Source: Fuerstiella sp. | GTDB taxonomy: Bacteria; Planctomycetota; Planctomycetia; Planctomycetales; Planctomycetaceae | Direction of reading: 5' to 3' | NCBI GenBank assembly: GCA_029245955.1 | Contig: JAQWOH010000082.1 | Span: 1-44,819, forward strand | Length of the DNA: 44,819 bases | Shown here: piece after piece, positions 8,675-18,602 of the stretch | Numbering within the stretch: position 1 is the stretch's first letter | Layout: each line of letters begins with the position of its first letter | The notes under the pieces: generated by a model | Told to the model about the DNA's origin: nothing | The model's database searches: none | What the model saw: the letters and a program-made list of their open reading frames with translations, nothing else | Made by a program: the position numbers and the translations under genes

Positions 8675-8887
8675 GTGGCCGGAGCTTTGATACTGATTGA
8701 TGACAAGCATGTCCCTTTGTCTCGTATCCTCTGGGTCGCGGACGTCCCTCACTTCTGTGGCGGTGAAGACTGTACGGTGGAAGGACGCTATGAAGTACGC
8801 ATCGAGGCTGATGATTCTTTGTTCTGCACTCGCGAAGAACGAGACGTCACAATTGAAGCGATTGAAGAATGGCACCATCGGGACTGA
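8675..8887 (+). CDS. Small conserved protein of unknown function (70 residues)
   Basis: I chose the GTG at 8675 because a perfect GGAGG lies at 8664-8668, six bases upstream; a longer reading from a TTG at 8594 would ignore this site. The product contains the dense block LSRILWVADVPHFCGGEDC and ends EAIEEWHHRD. It has no signal peptide or membrane helix and is acidic. I recognise no domain. The two cysteines and three histidines could bind a metal. The gene lies just downstream of upp and may share its transcript, but nothing shows a link to uracil salvage. Confidence 0.7.
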   Translation: MAGALILIDDKHVPLSRILWVADVPHFCGGEDCTVEGRYEVRIEADDSLFCTREERDVTIEAIEEWHHRD

Positions 8888-8924
8888 CTGGTGCGGCTAC
8901 TGGGGACGCGAGCCCCTGACACCT

Positions 8925-10178
8925 TTATCTGACGTTACTTTTACCAACCTGCAGACACTTCAGGGCTTGATCGTCGCGGACAAACAGCATTCCGTTGCTG
9001 AGTGCGGGCAGGCGATAACCGCGCGGAGTGTTGTCCAGCACGTTGCTGACCTGTCCTCGCTGAAACTGCGATGCATCAGCCCTGAATCGCATCAGGTCTC
9101 CGGCAAACGTCAGAAACAGTAGTTCTTCACCGACACGAATCAGACTGCCGTAATCGAATCCGCCTTCTTCCCACAGCACTTTTTGCTTTTCAGGGTCAAT
9201 GCATTTCAGCGTGGCGGAACCAATATCCTGTCGACCGTCCACAGCGAACAGTAGTCCGTTGTATCGTACGGGTGTCGCATACTGAGTCGCCAGCAGGTCT
9301 TCGCCGCTGGAGGTGGGCTGACTACCATTGCTTTCGATCTTCGCCCAAACGCTCCCTACCCGATAGCTGGACGAGACAAACAGATGCCTGCCGGCGACGA
9401 CCGGAGTGGCACCGTTCACGGTTGGACCTCGCATACCGAACGGAAACTGAAATCGAATCCGGCCGTCTGACGGGTCAAGTGAAATCGCATTCAGTCTCGT
9501 GACCACGATCGCATGCTGTTCCCCATCAATCCCCGCAACAATCGGCGATGAATAACTGGCAGTGTCATTGAACGCCTGCCAGATGACACTGCCGTCCTTG
9601 ACCGAAAACGCCACCACCGCAGCGTTGTCACGACCACCCACGTTGACAATCAAACGATCCTCGAACAACACGGGGGAACTACCAGCGCCAAAATATCCTT
9701 CAGGGGCAGAAAACTTTTCCCAGGTGTCCATACTCCACGTTTCGTCTCCGGACTTCACCTCAAGACACCGAAGCATGCCGGTTACGCCGTATACAAAAAC
9801 ATGATCTGCACTGATCAGGGGAACACATCGAGGCCCTGCATCGCTGGACATCCCGGACTGGTAGCGACAGGGAAATCTTGACTCCCAGATTCCCGCACCC
9901 GTGTCAGCCTCGAGAGCCTCTACAACTTCATAGTTTCCGACTCGATGAAACAGCACGAGCATGCCATCCCTCACGGCCACACCAGCAAACCCCTGCCCCA
10001 CGTCTGTCTTCCACACCTGGCGGGGTCCCCCTGCCGGCCACGAACTGAGCAATTGCTCACCATTAGCAATGCCATCGCGATCGGGCCCAAGAATCTGAGG
10101 CCAGTCTCCGGCTATTGAGACATTTAACGGCAAAAGCACGACCAGTGCCACAGCGGAGTAACGAATTATATTCATCAT
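8925..10178 (-). CDS. Secreted PQQ-type (BamB-like) beta-propeller protein
   Basis: The 417-residue protein starts at the ATG at 10178, or the adjacent one at 10175, with AAAGG just upstream; a longer open frame before it lacks a signal peptide. Residues 1-23 are a signal peptide (MMNIIRYSAVALVVLLPLNV, then SIAGDWP). The body shows repeated PQQ-propeller blades: DWPQILGPDRDGIANGEQLL, VEALEADTGAGIWE, LRCLEVKSGDETWSMDTWEK, VVAFSVKDGSVIWQAFNDTA and LKCIDPEKQKVLWEEGGFDY. This subtype, starting with WPQxxGPxRDG, is common in planctomycetes and is usually annotated as a PQQ-binding-like or outer-membrane assembly-like propeller; enzymatic activity is not implied. It is exported to the periplasm. 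The membrane kinase gene lies 240 bp upstream on the same strand. Confidence 0.88.
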   Translation of the reverse strand: MMNIIRYSAVALVVLLPLNVSIAGDWPQILGPDRDGIANGEQLLSSWPAGGPRQVWKTDVGQGFAGVAVRDGMLVLFHRVGNYEVVEALEADTGAGIWESRFPCRYQSGMSSDAGPRCVPLISADHVFVYGVTGMLRCLEVKSGDETWSMDTWEKFSAPEGYFGAGSSPVLFEDRLIVNVGGRDNAAVVAFSVKDGSVIWQAFNDTASYSSPIVAGIDGEQHAIVVTRLNAISLDPSDGRIRFQFPFGMRGPTVNGATPVVAGRHLFVSSSYRVGSVWAKIESNGSQPTSSGEDLLATQYATPVRYNGLLFAVDGRQDIGSATLKCIDPEKQKVLWEEGGFDYGSLIRVGEELLFLTFAGDLMRFRADASQFQRGQVSNVLDNTPRGYRLPALSNGMLFVRDDQALKCLQVGKSNVR

Positions 10179-10418
10179 GAACCTTTGATGTGGTGCGAAA
10201 ACTGCGAGCAGAAGAGTGGCATAATCGGCATTCGGTGGCAGGCATACTGTAACGACGCCACGTGGCTCACACCAGACGGACTGACCTGCGAACCACAGCT
10301 GGTCGACCTGCATGCTGATCCCGAAGCCCGTATATCTGCAACGAGTTCCGGCTCATGCCGCTTCGGCGTGAATATTAGAATCGCAACGTTGGGAAAACTG
10401 ACCCGGGAGGTGCACGAA

Positions 10419-11807
10419 TCAATCGGCTCGGCACAGGCCGGCCAGTTCGGCAGGCTGTTCATACACCGCGGTCTGCTCGTTGTGGTCAATCTGATGCCGT
10501 GCCGTCAGATCCGTATCAGTGTCAGTGTCGCATTCTATGTGCAGCGTGCTCTTTGCGACCTTTGCCGGCGGTTGGACAGTTGTGCCGGAGACGACATCGT
10601 TTTCGAGCCACCATTGTTCGGCGGAATGCCATGTCCATTTGCTGTCGAGACAGCATTGTTCCAGGGCCACCAGCAATTCTCGACCGGATGCGTAGCGATC
10701 GGATGCGTCGTGTGACAGACACTTAAGAATCGTGTCCGCAAGATCCGACGGCACATCCACGCCGATTTCTCTGAATGTCGGCACGGACGTGGTCGCGTGT
10801 GAAACGATCAGCATAATCGGATTTTCGTCAACAAATGGCGGATGCCCGGTCAAGAGGAAGTAGGCCACTGCTCCCAGCGAGTACAAATCACCCCGACAGT
10901 CCGGCGTCAAACCGACCGCCTGTTCCGGACACATAAAGGCCGGTGATCCGTGCAGCTTGGTACTGACATTGCGATGTCGACTCTCTTCTTTGACGGTCGC
11001 CTGTACCAGTCCGAAATCCAGCAGTTTGACAATATCGAATGACCTTCCCCGTTCCGTCAGAAAGATATTGCTGGGTTTGATGTCGCGATGGACCAGACCT
11101 GCGTAGTCTGCTTCGTAGAGCGCATCGCACATCTGTTTAAGTATGTAGATAACGCGTTCAGGTTTCATCGGCCCGTAGCGATCAACATATTGCGACAGGT
11201 TCATACCCTTCAGATATTCCATGACATAATAAAATCGCCCGTCATCAGTCGTGCCATAGTCATAAACCTCAACCGTATTCCAATGAGTAAGCTGAGCTGT
11301 GGCCTGCGCCTCACGTTCGAAACTTTCGCGCATGTGTCGATCCCGGGCCTGCTGCGGATGAATCAGTTTTACCGCACACTGACGTTTCATCAGCTGATGT
11401 TCGGCCAGGAACACTTCCCCCATGCCTCCAGCTCCCAGCTTGCTCTTCAGAACATACGGCCCCAGACGCGATGCCGGTTCCGCATGTCTGCCCGCACACC
11501 AGTACTGCTGATATACGGAAAGGCAAACGAGAGCACACGGCATCAATAAGCCCACAGCCAACCACACGTGCGGATTGATACTGCCAAGCATTTTCAGGTG
11601 AGTCCACGGCAAAGCGACATAAGTCACAACGTTGGAGATCAGCATCACCAGGACAATGGCAACAGTCGTGGCACCATTCCAGTGGAAATACCTTTGCAGA
11701 TCCTCTCCTCTGACAGTGGCTTCCGACCAACGATCGCAGGTCAGACTGGAATCAGCCGCTATCCGCGAATTTGGCCGGGGTTCAATTGTCAAGGGCGGTG
11801 TCTGCAT
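10419..11807 (-). CDS. Membrane-anchored Ser/Thr protein kinase (Hanks type)
   Basis: The 462-residue protein starts at the ATG at 11807 (MQTPPLTIEP); the frame runs upstream to 12152, but that part overlaps the divergent promoter region and is not protein-like. Two membrane helices come first (about residues 46-68 and 79-102). The kinase domain follows with intact motifs: glycine loop LGAGGMGEVFLAEH (about 124-137), catalytic Lys in CAVKLI (147), HRDIKPSN with Asp242, DFG at 264-266 and MCPEQA. It should therefore be active and transfer phosphate from ATP to Ser/Thr. Unlike most bacterial kinases, the helices precede the catalytic domain and no extracellular sensor of any size is present. 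The short C-terminal tail carries an Asp/Thr repeat (CDTDTDTDLTA). Targets are unknown. Confidence 0.93.
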   Translation of the reverse strand: MQTPPLTIEPRPNSRIAADSSLTCDRWSEATVRGEDLQRYFHWNGATTVAIVLVMLISNVVTYVALPWTHLKMLGSINPHVWLAVGLLMPCALVCLSVYQQYWCAGRHAEPASRLGPYVLKSKLGAGGMGEVFLAEHQLMKRQCAVKLIHPQQARDRHMRESFEREAQATAQLTHWNTVEVYDYGTTDDGRFYYVMEYLKGMNLSQYVDRYGPMKPERVIYILKQMCDALYEADYAGLVHRDIKPSNIFLTERGRSFDIVKLLDFGLVQATVKEESRHRNVSTKLHGSPAFMCPEQAVGLTPDCRGDLYSLGAVAYFLLTGHPPFVDENPIMLIVSHATTSVPTFREIGVDVPSDLADTILKCLSHDASDRYASGRELLVALEQCCLDSKWTWHSAEQWWLENDVVSGTTVQPPAKVAKSTLHIECDTDTDTDLTARHQIDHNEQTAVYEQPAELAGLCRAD

Positions 11808-12169
11808 ACGTCCGTATGTAACGTGCACAAGGGTTACGAAGAGTCTGAGGAAAAAGGCGCAGGCGTTGACTCTCCGCTTTCGCAACACTAGCTCGATGTA
11901 GCAGTGAAATCCGGGGGGGATCAAAGAAAGGCGGGGGTTTTGAACGGTGCACGTCTGCTCAGCCCCTCTCACCCGATTTTCCGTGCCCGAAATGCACCAG
12001 CATCGGCGGGAATTCCCGGGGTTCTGGCCACTGGCGAACGAATCTGCCAATATGATCGTCCGCTCCACCGGGAATCGGTCGTGGAAAAAATCCGGCTGAC
12101 CATTACGAACCGAAAAATCCTCACAACTGCATCCAGCCCCCAACTTCAGCAAGCGACTGCGAGACGATC
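11808..12169. other. Divergent intergenic region between kinase and haem/FG-GAP protein genes
   Basis: This 362-bp stretch separates two divergently transcribed genes and should contain both promoters. The minus frame stays open across it, but the translation is Cys/Arg-rich and unlike a kinase N-terminus. No repeat, hairpin or RNA gene was recognised. Confidence 0.5.
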
Positions 12170-15100
12170 ATGAAGCAACGACGTTCCGTCTGGACTGCTT
12201 TCTTTCTTTTGACAGCAAATGGTTGGATGCCACCACCGCCCGTCATAGCCCAGATGCTGACACCGGACAATGAACTTGTCGTGCATTCGTTTGCTCGCAC
12301 TCAACTGACCGACGTCTATTTCTCTGAAGGAGCGTCCGCCGGTGACATTAACGGTGACCGGATTGCCGACGTCGTGTACGGACCATACTGGTTCGCAGGC
12401 CCGGATTTTGCCGCGAAACATGAAATCTATCCCGCCATACCGCAGGACAGAAACCGATATGCAGACAACTTTTTCAGCTGGATCCATGACTTCGACCAGG
12501 ACGGCAACAATGACATTCTGGTTGTCGGTTTTCCAGGCAGACCAGGACACGTTTATCGCAACCCGGGCCGCCAGAACCTGGAACAACTGTGGGACAGGTT
12601 TACCGTCGTCGACTCCGTGTCAAACGAGTCCCCTCAGTTCACAGATGTGACAGGTGACGGCGTGAAGGAACTGGTGTGTACTCGAAACGGACACTACGGC
12701 TTCGCCACGCCAACCGACGGGCATCCGTTCGAAAGATGGACCTTCATCGAGATTTCTCCGGACGTCGCGCCTAAACCTTTCGGCCATGGTCTCGGCGTGG
12801 GGGACGTTGACGGGGACGGGCGTAAGGACATCATCGCGCGCGACGGCTGGTTTCAACAACCTAAAGTGTATCAACCCCGCGATCACTGGAATTTTCATCG
12901 GGTCGCCTTCGCGCCCGCCGGAGCAGACATGTTCGCCTACGACGTCGATGGCGACGGTGACAACGATGTGATCACCAGTCTGAGTGCTCACAACTATGGC
13001 CTGGCATGGTACGAAAACATTTCCGACGCAGAAGGAAACATCCGGTTTGAACAACACGTAATCATGGGAGAAACGGCAGCAGACAACGACTACGGCGTGC
13101 TGTTTACGGAGCCTCATGCCGTCAAACTGGCCGATATCAACGGCGATGGGTTACAGGATATCGTCACGGGAAAAACATACTGGTCGCACCACACGCAGAG
13201 TCCGATGTGGGATGCCGGAGCCGTCGTCTATTGGTTCGAACTGCATCACCGAGCTGCTGCCGAGGAAGAAGCGACTGCAAGTGCAAGAGTAACTGTGGAC
13301 TGGGTCCCGCGAAAAGCTGACGGTGAATCGGGCATTGGTCGAGGGCTGTTCGTCGGCGACATCAACGATGACGGCCTGCCGGATATTGTTGCAGGAGGAA
13401 TGAAGGGGGCTCATGTCCTGACTCACGCTCGTCGTGAGGTCAGCCGCAAAGAATTTGAACGACATCAGCCACGCAAGCGTGTGGCGATGGCCGAGGGGCT
13501 GGCACCAGATGCTGCTGCCGCACAGATGACAGTGCCGCCCGGCTTCCAGGTGCACCTGGCCGCCGGCGAACCCCTGGTTTATCAACCCATCGCCATGTGC
13601 TTCGACCATAAAGGGCGGCTGTGGGTCGCGGAAGCACACACATACCCAGTGCGTGCTCCCGATGGTCAGGGGAAAGACCGCATCGTCATCTTTGAAGACA
13701 CAGATCATGATGGCGACTTCGACAGCTCGAAAACGTTCATCGAAGGCCTGAACCTGGTGAGCGGTCTGGAAGTCGGCTTCGGAGGCATTTACGTCGGTGC
13801 GGCGCCGTACCTGATGTTCATCCCCGACCGAGACGGCGATGACGTGCCGGACGATACCGAGGCAGTAGCACACCAGGCGGCTGCACTGCAGTTTCCGAAT
13901 GACGTTCCCGCCGGTGCCACAGTGCTGCGAGACGGGTTTGGCTGGCACGACACCCATGAGACGCTGAACGCCTTTATCTGGGGTCCGGACGGCTGGCTAT
14001 ATGGCTGCCATGGTGTTTTCACTCACTCGAAGGTTGGCAGACCGGGAACACCAGGTGAACAACGGCAGGAACTAAACGCCGGGGTCTGGCGTTATCATCC
14101 GACAAAAGACATCTTTGAGGTATTCGCCCACGGAACCAGCAATCCCTGGGGAGTGGACTTCAACGACAACGGCCAGGCATTCATCACGGCATGTGTGATT
14201 CCACATCTGTGGCACATGGTGCAGGGTGGTCGATACCATCGACAGGGAGGTCAGCACTTCAACGCACATACCTACGACGACATCAAGACCATTGCTGATC
14301 ATGCGCACTATGTCGGCAATATTCGCGACCATGCCTGGTGGGGGCACGAACCGAAAGCCGCGGGCGGAACAGCACAGGCAGGGGGAGGACACGCTCATGC
14401 CGGCGCCATGATTTATCTGGGCGATAATTGGCCGGACAAATACCGCAACCAGATTTTCTTCAGCAATATTCACGGCAATCGCATCAACAATGACCTGCTG
14501 GAACCCGTCGAAGATCGCTCGGGCTACGTCGGTCATCACAGCGACGACTTCCTGTTCGCCAACGACCACTACTACCGCGGTATCAATCTGCGTTATGGTC
14601 CCGATGGCACCGTGTATCTGATCGACTGGTACGATAAGAACGCCTGCCACCGACGGGACCCTGAAATCTGGGATCGCAGTAACGGGCGCATTTACAGAAT
14701 TTCATTTGGTGCCCCGGAGCAGCAACTTGCCCTGGACGCTTCCCAATGGACAATTGATCAGCTACTGGCCGCCCATGATCACAAAAATGACTGGCACGTG
14801 CGAATGGCCCGCAAACGTCTGATGGAACTCGGACCTGCGCCGCAGGCTGTCGAAAATCTCTGGACAGCCGTCGCAGATACAAATCGCTCGGTCAACCGAC
14901 GACTACGCTATCTGTGGACACTGCACGCTCTGGACGGCCTGAATGAAGATCGGGCCATGCAGTTGCTGGCCGACTCAGAAGAGTACGTCCGAGCATGGAC
15001 AATTCAACTTACGCTGGAAGATAAAGAAGCGTCATCTGCAGTACGGGCAGCCATGACCTCGCTGGCAGCTGACGACACTTCCGCAGTCGTACGCATGTAT

Positions 15101-16930
15101 CTGGCTTCCGGCCTGCAGCGACTGCCGTTGCAGCAACGATGGGCACTGGCAACGGCGTTAGCAGAACGTGCAGAGGACGTCGGTGACCACAATGTCCCGC
15201 TGCTGTTGTGGTATGGCATTGAACCTCTCGTCCCCGCAGATCCCGAACGGGCGACGAACCTTGCTCTCACGACAAAGATTCCTTTGTTGAGCCGTTACAT
15301 CTTCCGACGAGCATCCGCACATGAAGACACAATCGCCCCGGTCGTCGCCGCGCTCGACAGCGTGGAAGATCCTCAAATCCAGCACTTGATTCTGGACGAA
15401 ATGCTGGCGGCCTTTGAAGGCCGAGTCGACATTCCGATGCCTGGGGCATGGCAGACAGCCTATACGAAACTTTCCCGCACGGGGAACCAGACTCTCCGCG
15501 ACAAAGCCGACCGGCTGGCCATCATCTTTGGCGATCAGCGAATTCTGGCCCCCATGCGAAAGCTGCTGGGGGATCCACAGCAGGAGATCAAACGACGACA
15601 ACAGGCATTGAATGTACTTGTACGAGCCAATGACTCGGCTTCGGCAAATGTGCTGGTGATGGATTCCGTGCTCGACAACGCAGCGTTACAGGGGGCAGCC
15701 ATCAGAGCCCTCGGCGCTCTGGGCGACGATACAGTCCCGGGCATCCTGCTGTCACGCTACGATTCCTTTCCGCAGATGACACGAGCGGACGCGATCGGAA
15801 CATTAGTGTCCCGGCCGACATGGACAACGCAGTTGTTGGCATCAATTGGCAATAACCAGGTGCCGGCCGGTGATCTGCACGCATACCATGTTCGACAGAT
15901 CCTGACCTTCAAGAATTCGCACATTAACAGTCTGCTGAAACAACACTGGGGAGACATTCGCGAATCATCAGCGGATCGAAAAGTTCAGATCGCTCAGTGG
16001 AAGAAGACACTCAGTCCGAAGTTTCTGGCCGACGCACATCCGGGAAACGGGCGGCGAGTTTTCATGAAGACGTGCCAGAACTGTCACCGCCTGCTCGGTA
16101 CCGGAGGCGACATCGGACCGGATATCACGGGCTCTAACCGAGCCAACATCGATTATATCCTGGAGAACATTCTTGACCCCAGCGCGGTTGTCGGAAGAAC
16201 CTATCAGATGACAGTGGTCGCTCTGGATAACGGTCAGGTCGTCAGCGGTCTGCTGAAACTGGAAACCGACAGCGCTCTGACAATTCAAACCATTAATGAC
16301 AAGGTGGTGATCCCCAAACGGCAGATCGAAGAACGAACGCTCAGCAAAGTATCCATGATGCCCGAACGGCAACTGGATGCACTGACCAGGACGGACGCGC
16401 GGGATCTGATCGCGTATCTGGGCAGTCCGCAGCAGGTTGCTGTGTCAGGACCGCCTGCTCCGATTGACCAAACCACGGGCACGGTCCCGGACGCGTTGGA
16501 AGGTGAAAGCCTGAAAATTGTTGAGAAGACAGCCGGCAAAGTGCAGAGTCAGCCGATGGGCGGCTTCAAGGCGGATCGCTGGAGCGGCACGAATCACTTG
16601 TGGTGGGCAGGCGCCAGACCGGGCGACCGTCTGGCCCTTGAGATCCCGGTTTCAGCAAAAGGGACCTACGCGGTGGAGGTCGTGTTAACGAAAGCCCGTG
16701 ACTACGGAATCGTGACACTGTCGATTGACGATCGCATCATTGACCCGGCCATCGATCTGTACAACTCTCCGGATGTCATCACAACGGGAGTACTGTCGTA
16801 TCCTGGAGTCACACTTTCCAAGGGCGATCACCCGCTACGTCTGGAAATTACGGGGGCTCACCCTAAAGCCGTCAAAAAGTACATGGTGGGCATCGACTAC
16901 ATTCGATTGGTGCCAATGGCAGAACAGTAA
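12170..16930 (+). CDS. Giant secreted FG-GAP / membrane-bound-dehydrogenase-like / CxxCH haem protein
   Basis: The 1586-residue protein has a signal peptide (1-28, ending VIAQM). Residues about 50-420 hold at least six FG-GAP/VCBS calcium-binding motifs (DINGDRIADVVYG, DFDQDGNNDILVV, DVDGDGRKDII, DVDGDGDNDVITS, DINGDGLQDIVTG, DINDDGLPDIVAG). Residues about 450-860 are the six-bladed propeller of planctomycete membrane-bound dehydrogenase-like proteins (VHLAAGEPLVYQPIAMCFDH, GRLWVAEAHTYPV, WYDKNACHRRDPEIWD). Residues about 870-1270 are HEAT-like helical repeats. A c-type haem domain follows with C1302-Q-N-C1305-H1306 and the downstream block ILDPSAVVGRTYQMTVV typical of PVC-type haem domains. 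Residues about 1440-1586 form a carbohydrate-binding-like beta-sandwich. I infer a periplasmic or surface redox/sugar-processing protein; the substrate is unknown. A terminator follows at 17052. Confidence 0.93.
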   Translation: MKQRRSVWTAFFLLTANGWMPPPPVIAQMLTPDNELVVHSFARTQLTDVYFSEGASAGDINGDRIADVVYGPYWFAGPDFAAKHEIYPAIPQDRNRYADNFFSWIHDFDQDGNNDILVVGFPGRPGHVYRNPGRQNLEQLWDRFTVVDSVSNESPQFTDVTGDGVKELVCTRNGHYGFATPTDGHPFERWTFIEISPDVAPKPFGHGLGVGDVDGDGRKDIIARDGWFQQPKVYQPRDHWNFHRVAFAPAGADMFAYDVDGDGDNDVITSLSAHNYGLAWYENISDAEGNIRFEQHVIMGETAADNDYGVLFTEPHAVKLADINGDGLQDIVTGKTYWSHHTQSPMWDAGAVVYWFELHHRAAAEEEATASARVTVDWVPRKADGESGIGRGLFVGDINDDGLPDIVAGGMKGAHVLTHARREVSRKEFERHQPRKRVAMAEGLAPDAAAAQMTVPPGFQVHLAAGEPLVYQPIAMCFDHKGRLWVAEAHTYPVRAPDGQGKDRIVIFEDTDHDGDFDSSKTFIEGLNLVSGLEVGFGGIYVGAAPYLMFIPDRDGDDVPDDTEAVAHQAAALQFPNDVPAGATVLRDGFGWHDTHETLNAFIWGPDGWLYGCHGVFTHSKVGRPGTPGEQRQELNAGVWRYHPTKDIFEVFAHGTSNPWGVDFNDNGQAFITACVIPHLWHMVQGGRYHRQGGQHFNAHTYDDIKTIADHAHYVGNIRDHAWWGHEPKAAGGTAQAGGGHAHAGAMIYLGDNWPDKYRNQIFFSNIHGNRINNDLLEPVEDRSGYVGHHSDDFLFANDHYYRGINLRYGPDGTVYLIDWYDKNACHRRDPEIWDRSNGRIYRISFGAPEQQLALDASQWTIDQLLAAHDHKNDWHVRMARKRLMELGPAPQAVENLWTAVADTNRSVNRRLRYLWTLHALDGLNEDRAMQLLADSEEYVRAWTIQLTLEDKEASSAVRAAMTSLAADDTSAVVRMYLASGLQRLPLQQRWALATALAERAEDVGDHNVPLLLWYGIEPLVPADPERATNLALTTKIPLLSRYIFRRASAHEDTIAPVVAALDSVEDPQIQHLILDEMLAAFEGRVDIPMPGAWQTAYTKLSRTGNQTLRDKADRLAIIFGDQRILAPMRKLLGDPQQEIKRRQQALNVLVRANDSASANVLVMDSVLDNAALQGAAIRALGALGDDTVPGILLSRYDSFPQMTRADAIGTLVSRPTWTTQLLASIGNNQVPAGDLHAYHVRQILTFKNSHINSLLKQHWGDIRESSADRKVQIAQWKKTLSPKFLADAHPGNGRRVFMKTCQNCHRLLGTGGDIGPDITGSNRANIDYILENILDPSAVVGRTYQMTVVALDNGQVVSGLLKLETDSALTIQTINDKVVIPKRQIEERTLSKVSMMPERQLDALTRTDARDLIAYLGSPQQVAVSGPPAPIDQTTGTVPDALEGESLKIVEKTAGKVQSQPMGGFKADRWSGTNHLWWAGARPGDRLALEIPVSAKGTYAVEVVLTKARDYGIVTLSIDDRIIDPAIDLYNSPDVITTGVLSYPGVTLSKGDHPLRLEITGAHPKAVKKYMVGIDYIRLVPMAEQ

Positions 16931-17051
16931 CGTGGTATCGCGAGACGTCGCCCTGGCGGCGAAACGAGCACGACGCAGCGGCAGCGAACAGATCGTTCAA
17001 CCGCGTGCCCAACGGGCCGCGGTTTCCGTGCACACGTCAGATCTGACTTAT

Positions 17052-17096
17052 CACAGACCTGCCGACGGCCGGACTAACTGCCGTCCTGTGTTTTTT
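17052..17096 (+). terminator. Rho-independent terminator after the giant haem protein gene
   Basis: A hairpin has outer arms CACAG (17052-17056) and CTGTG (17086-17090) and inner arms GACGGC (17064-17069) and GCCGTC (17080-17085), with an unpaired bulge on the left side. It is followed by six T (17091-17096). It lies 122 bp after the stop of the plus-strand gene. It overlaps the last codons of the convergent minus-strand gene, so the coding end and the terminator share bases. Confidence 0.75.
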
Positions 17097-18327
17097 CGCC
17101 CTCAGCAGCGTCATCAGGTTCGTCTGCAAGTTTGATGTCGAACTTGTCTTCCAGAGCACGTCGGATGAAGTCACTCAGCCCTGGACCGCGAAGCTGCTTT
17201 GCAGTAGCAAGAATCTCTCCGCTGTCACCGTCGACAAGCAGGACGAAAGGAATCCCACTCACATCGTGCATGTGACCCAGAGTCGTGTCCCACATCTTTC
17301 CTTCGTAAATCTGAGGCCATGGCAATTCTCTCTCATTCAGAAAGGCCAGAATTTTTTCATCCATGTCCGCTCGATCAAAACTGATTCCGAGAATATCAAA
17401 GCCCCTGTCGTGCCATTTCACGTATGCCTTCTTCATGTTTGGTATTTCGCCGATACACGGACCGCACCAGGTCGCCCAGAAGTCCAGCATTACGATCTTC
17501 CCCGCGTAAGCGCCGGGAAAACTGATTTCGACATCATCCATCGTTGTAGCCACGAACTCGAGGGCCTTTCTGCCGATCTCGAGGTTTGGTGGCAGCGGCA
17601 TCTGCTCGAGTTCTTCCGGTGCTTTCTCAAGTGAGACAGCACCGTCGTTCAGCCGAAACACGTACGTTGTGCCCGTGAAGTTGAACGATGTGCCGATGGC
17701 AGCCTGCTCGAACCTGCGGCTGATCTTCCCATTGCTGTCACGATCCACCGAAAACCGCGTCGTCTCCGTTGGAGCACCGCTGACGATGGTACTGAATTCA
17801 CGCTCATCCAGCTCGAAGTGATATTCGTAGCCAAAGTCGGTGTAGAACAGAATCGTATCCTTCAGCGATGCACGACGCGGGTCGGCCGGATCAAAGCGGT
17901 ACAGATTGATGACACCGATCCTGTCCTTCGCCAATTCAATCTGTCCACTTCCTCGGAACACCCTGAACTCACCCTGCTTTGAAGATGTCCATTCTGCCTT
18001 CGGGTCATTCGTCAGATCACCGTCACCATTTGTGTCGATGTAAAGCACATCATCAGCTTCTGCACGTTCATCCAGAATGTACGCCCAGCTCTGCTCACCA
18101 ATCTGAATCAGTCCGTAACGCGGCGTTTCCAGCTGCCCAGGCGCCACCTTGACAGTTTCCGGTTTCTTGTCCATCACAGATCGCACAGGACGATATCCGC
18201 CGACCTTGCTGGTGACCCCGCTGCCCAGAAAACTCTCTTTAAGCACCTGCGCCGGAACTTTAACTGTGGAGCTGCCGATCACCGCCAACACAATCACTAC
18301 GTGCACAGCAAAGTTTGATAGCTTCAT
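17074..18327 (-). CDS. Secreted TlpA-like thioredoxin-domain protein
   Basis: The 417-residue protein has a signal peptide (MKLSNFAVHVVIVLAVIGSS, cleaved near VPAQ). Residues about 30-240 form an N-terminal domain with two EF-hand-like loops (DTNGDGDLTND near 98-108 and DRDSNGKIS near 195). Residues about 250-395 are a TlpA/ResA-type thioredoxin domain with the active site WATWCGPC (Cys288 and Cys291) and the conserved cis-proline region VSGIPFVLLVD. TlpA-like proteins are extracytoplasmic thiol oxidoreductases, often reducing apocytochrome c or other exported proteins. It converges with the giant CxxCH haem protein gene, which makes a role in haem-protein maturation conceivable, but that is inference only. 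The C-terminus is acidic (DEPDDAAEGEKTQ). Confidence 0.9.
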   Translation of the reverse strand: MKLSNFAVHVVIVLAVIGSSTVKVPAQVLKESFLGSGVTSKVGGYRPVRSVMDKKPETVKVAPGQLETPRYGLIQIGEQSWAYILDERAEADDVLYIDTNGDGDLTNDPKAEWTSSKQGEFRVFRGSGQIELAKDRIGVINLYRFDPADPRRASLKDTILFYTDFGYEYHFELDEREFSTIVSGAPTETTRFSVDRDSNGKISRRFEQAAIGTSFNFTGTTYVFRLNDGAVSLEKAPEELEQMPLPPNLEIGRKALEFVATTMDDVEISFPGAYAGKIVMLDFWATWCGPCIGEIPNMKKAYVKWHDRGFDILGISFDRADMDEKILAFLNERELPWPQIYEGKMWDTTLGHMHDVSGIPFVLLVDGDSGEILATAKQLRGPGLSDFIRRALEDKFDIKLADEPDDAAEGEKTQDGS

Positions 18328-18602
18328 CAGTTCGAGTCCCTCTTAACGGTTAGGAGAAAAGCAGTATTTGACAGTCATCACGCGTCCGGCATGAATCCAC
18401 GCACACCAATGGACCATTTACAGTCACCGCCGCGAACAGAACAAGTGGTTCGGAACAGACGGATCATCTTACCAGAGCAGCTGCCATCATTGCACGCGGG
18501 GTCCCAAAATAGACTGGTAACCTGTGCATTCATTGGGCAAACGACGGTCAGCGAAAGCACGATCGCTCTGCAGAATCGCGTTTCATAGCCAGGCAGTCCG
18601 AT

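Noticed and set aside
10185..10715. Plus-strand ORF of 176 codons opposite the kinase gene
   Set aside because: It is the antisense shadow of the kinase gene and of its downstream gap, with no domain character.
11808..12152. 115-residue N-terminal extension of the membrane kinase
   Set aside because: It is Cys/Arg-rich, overlaps the promoter region of the divergent gene and has no kinase-family counterpart.
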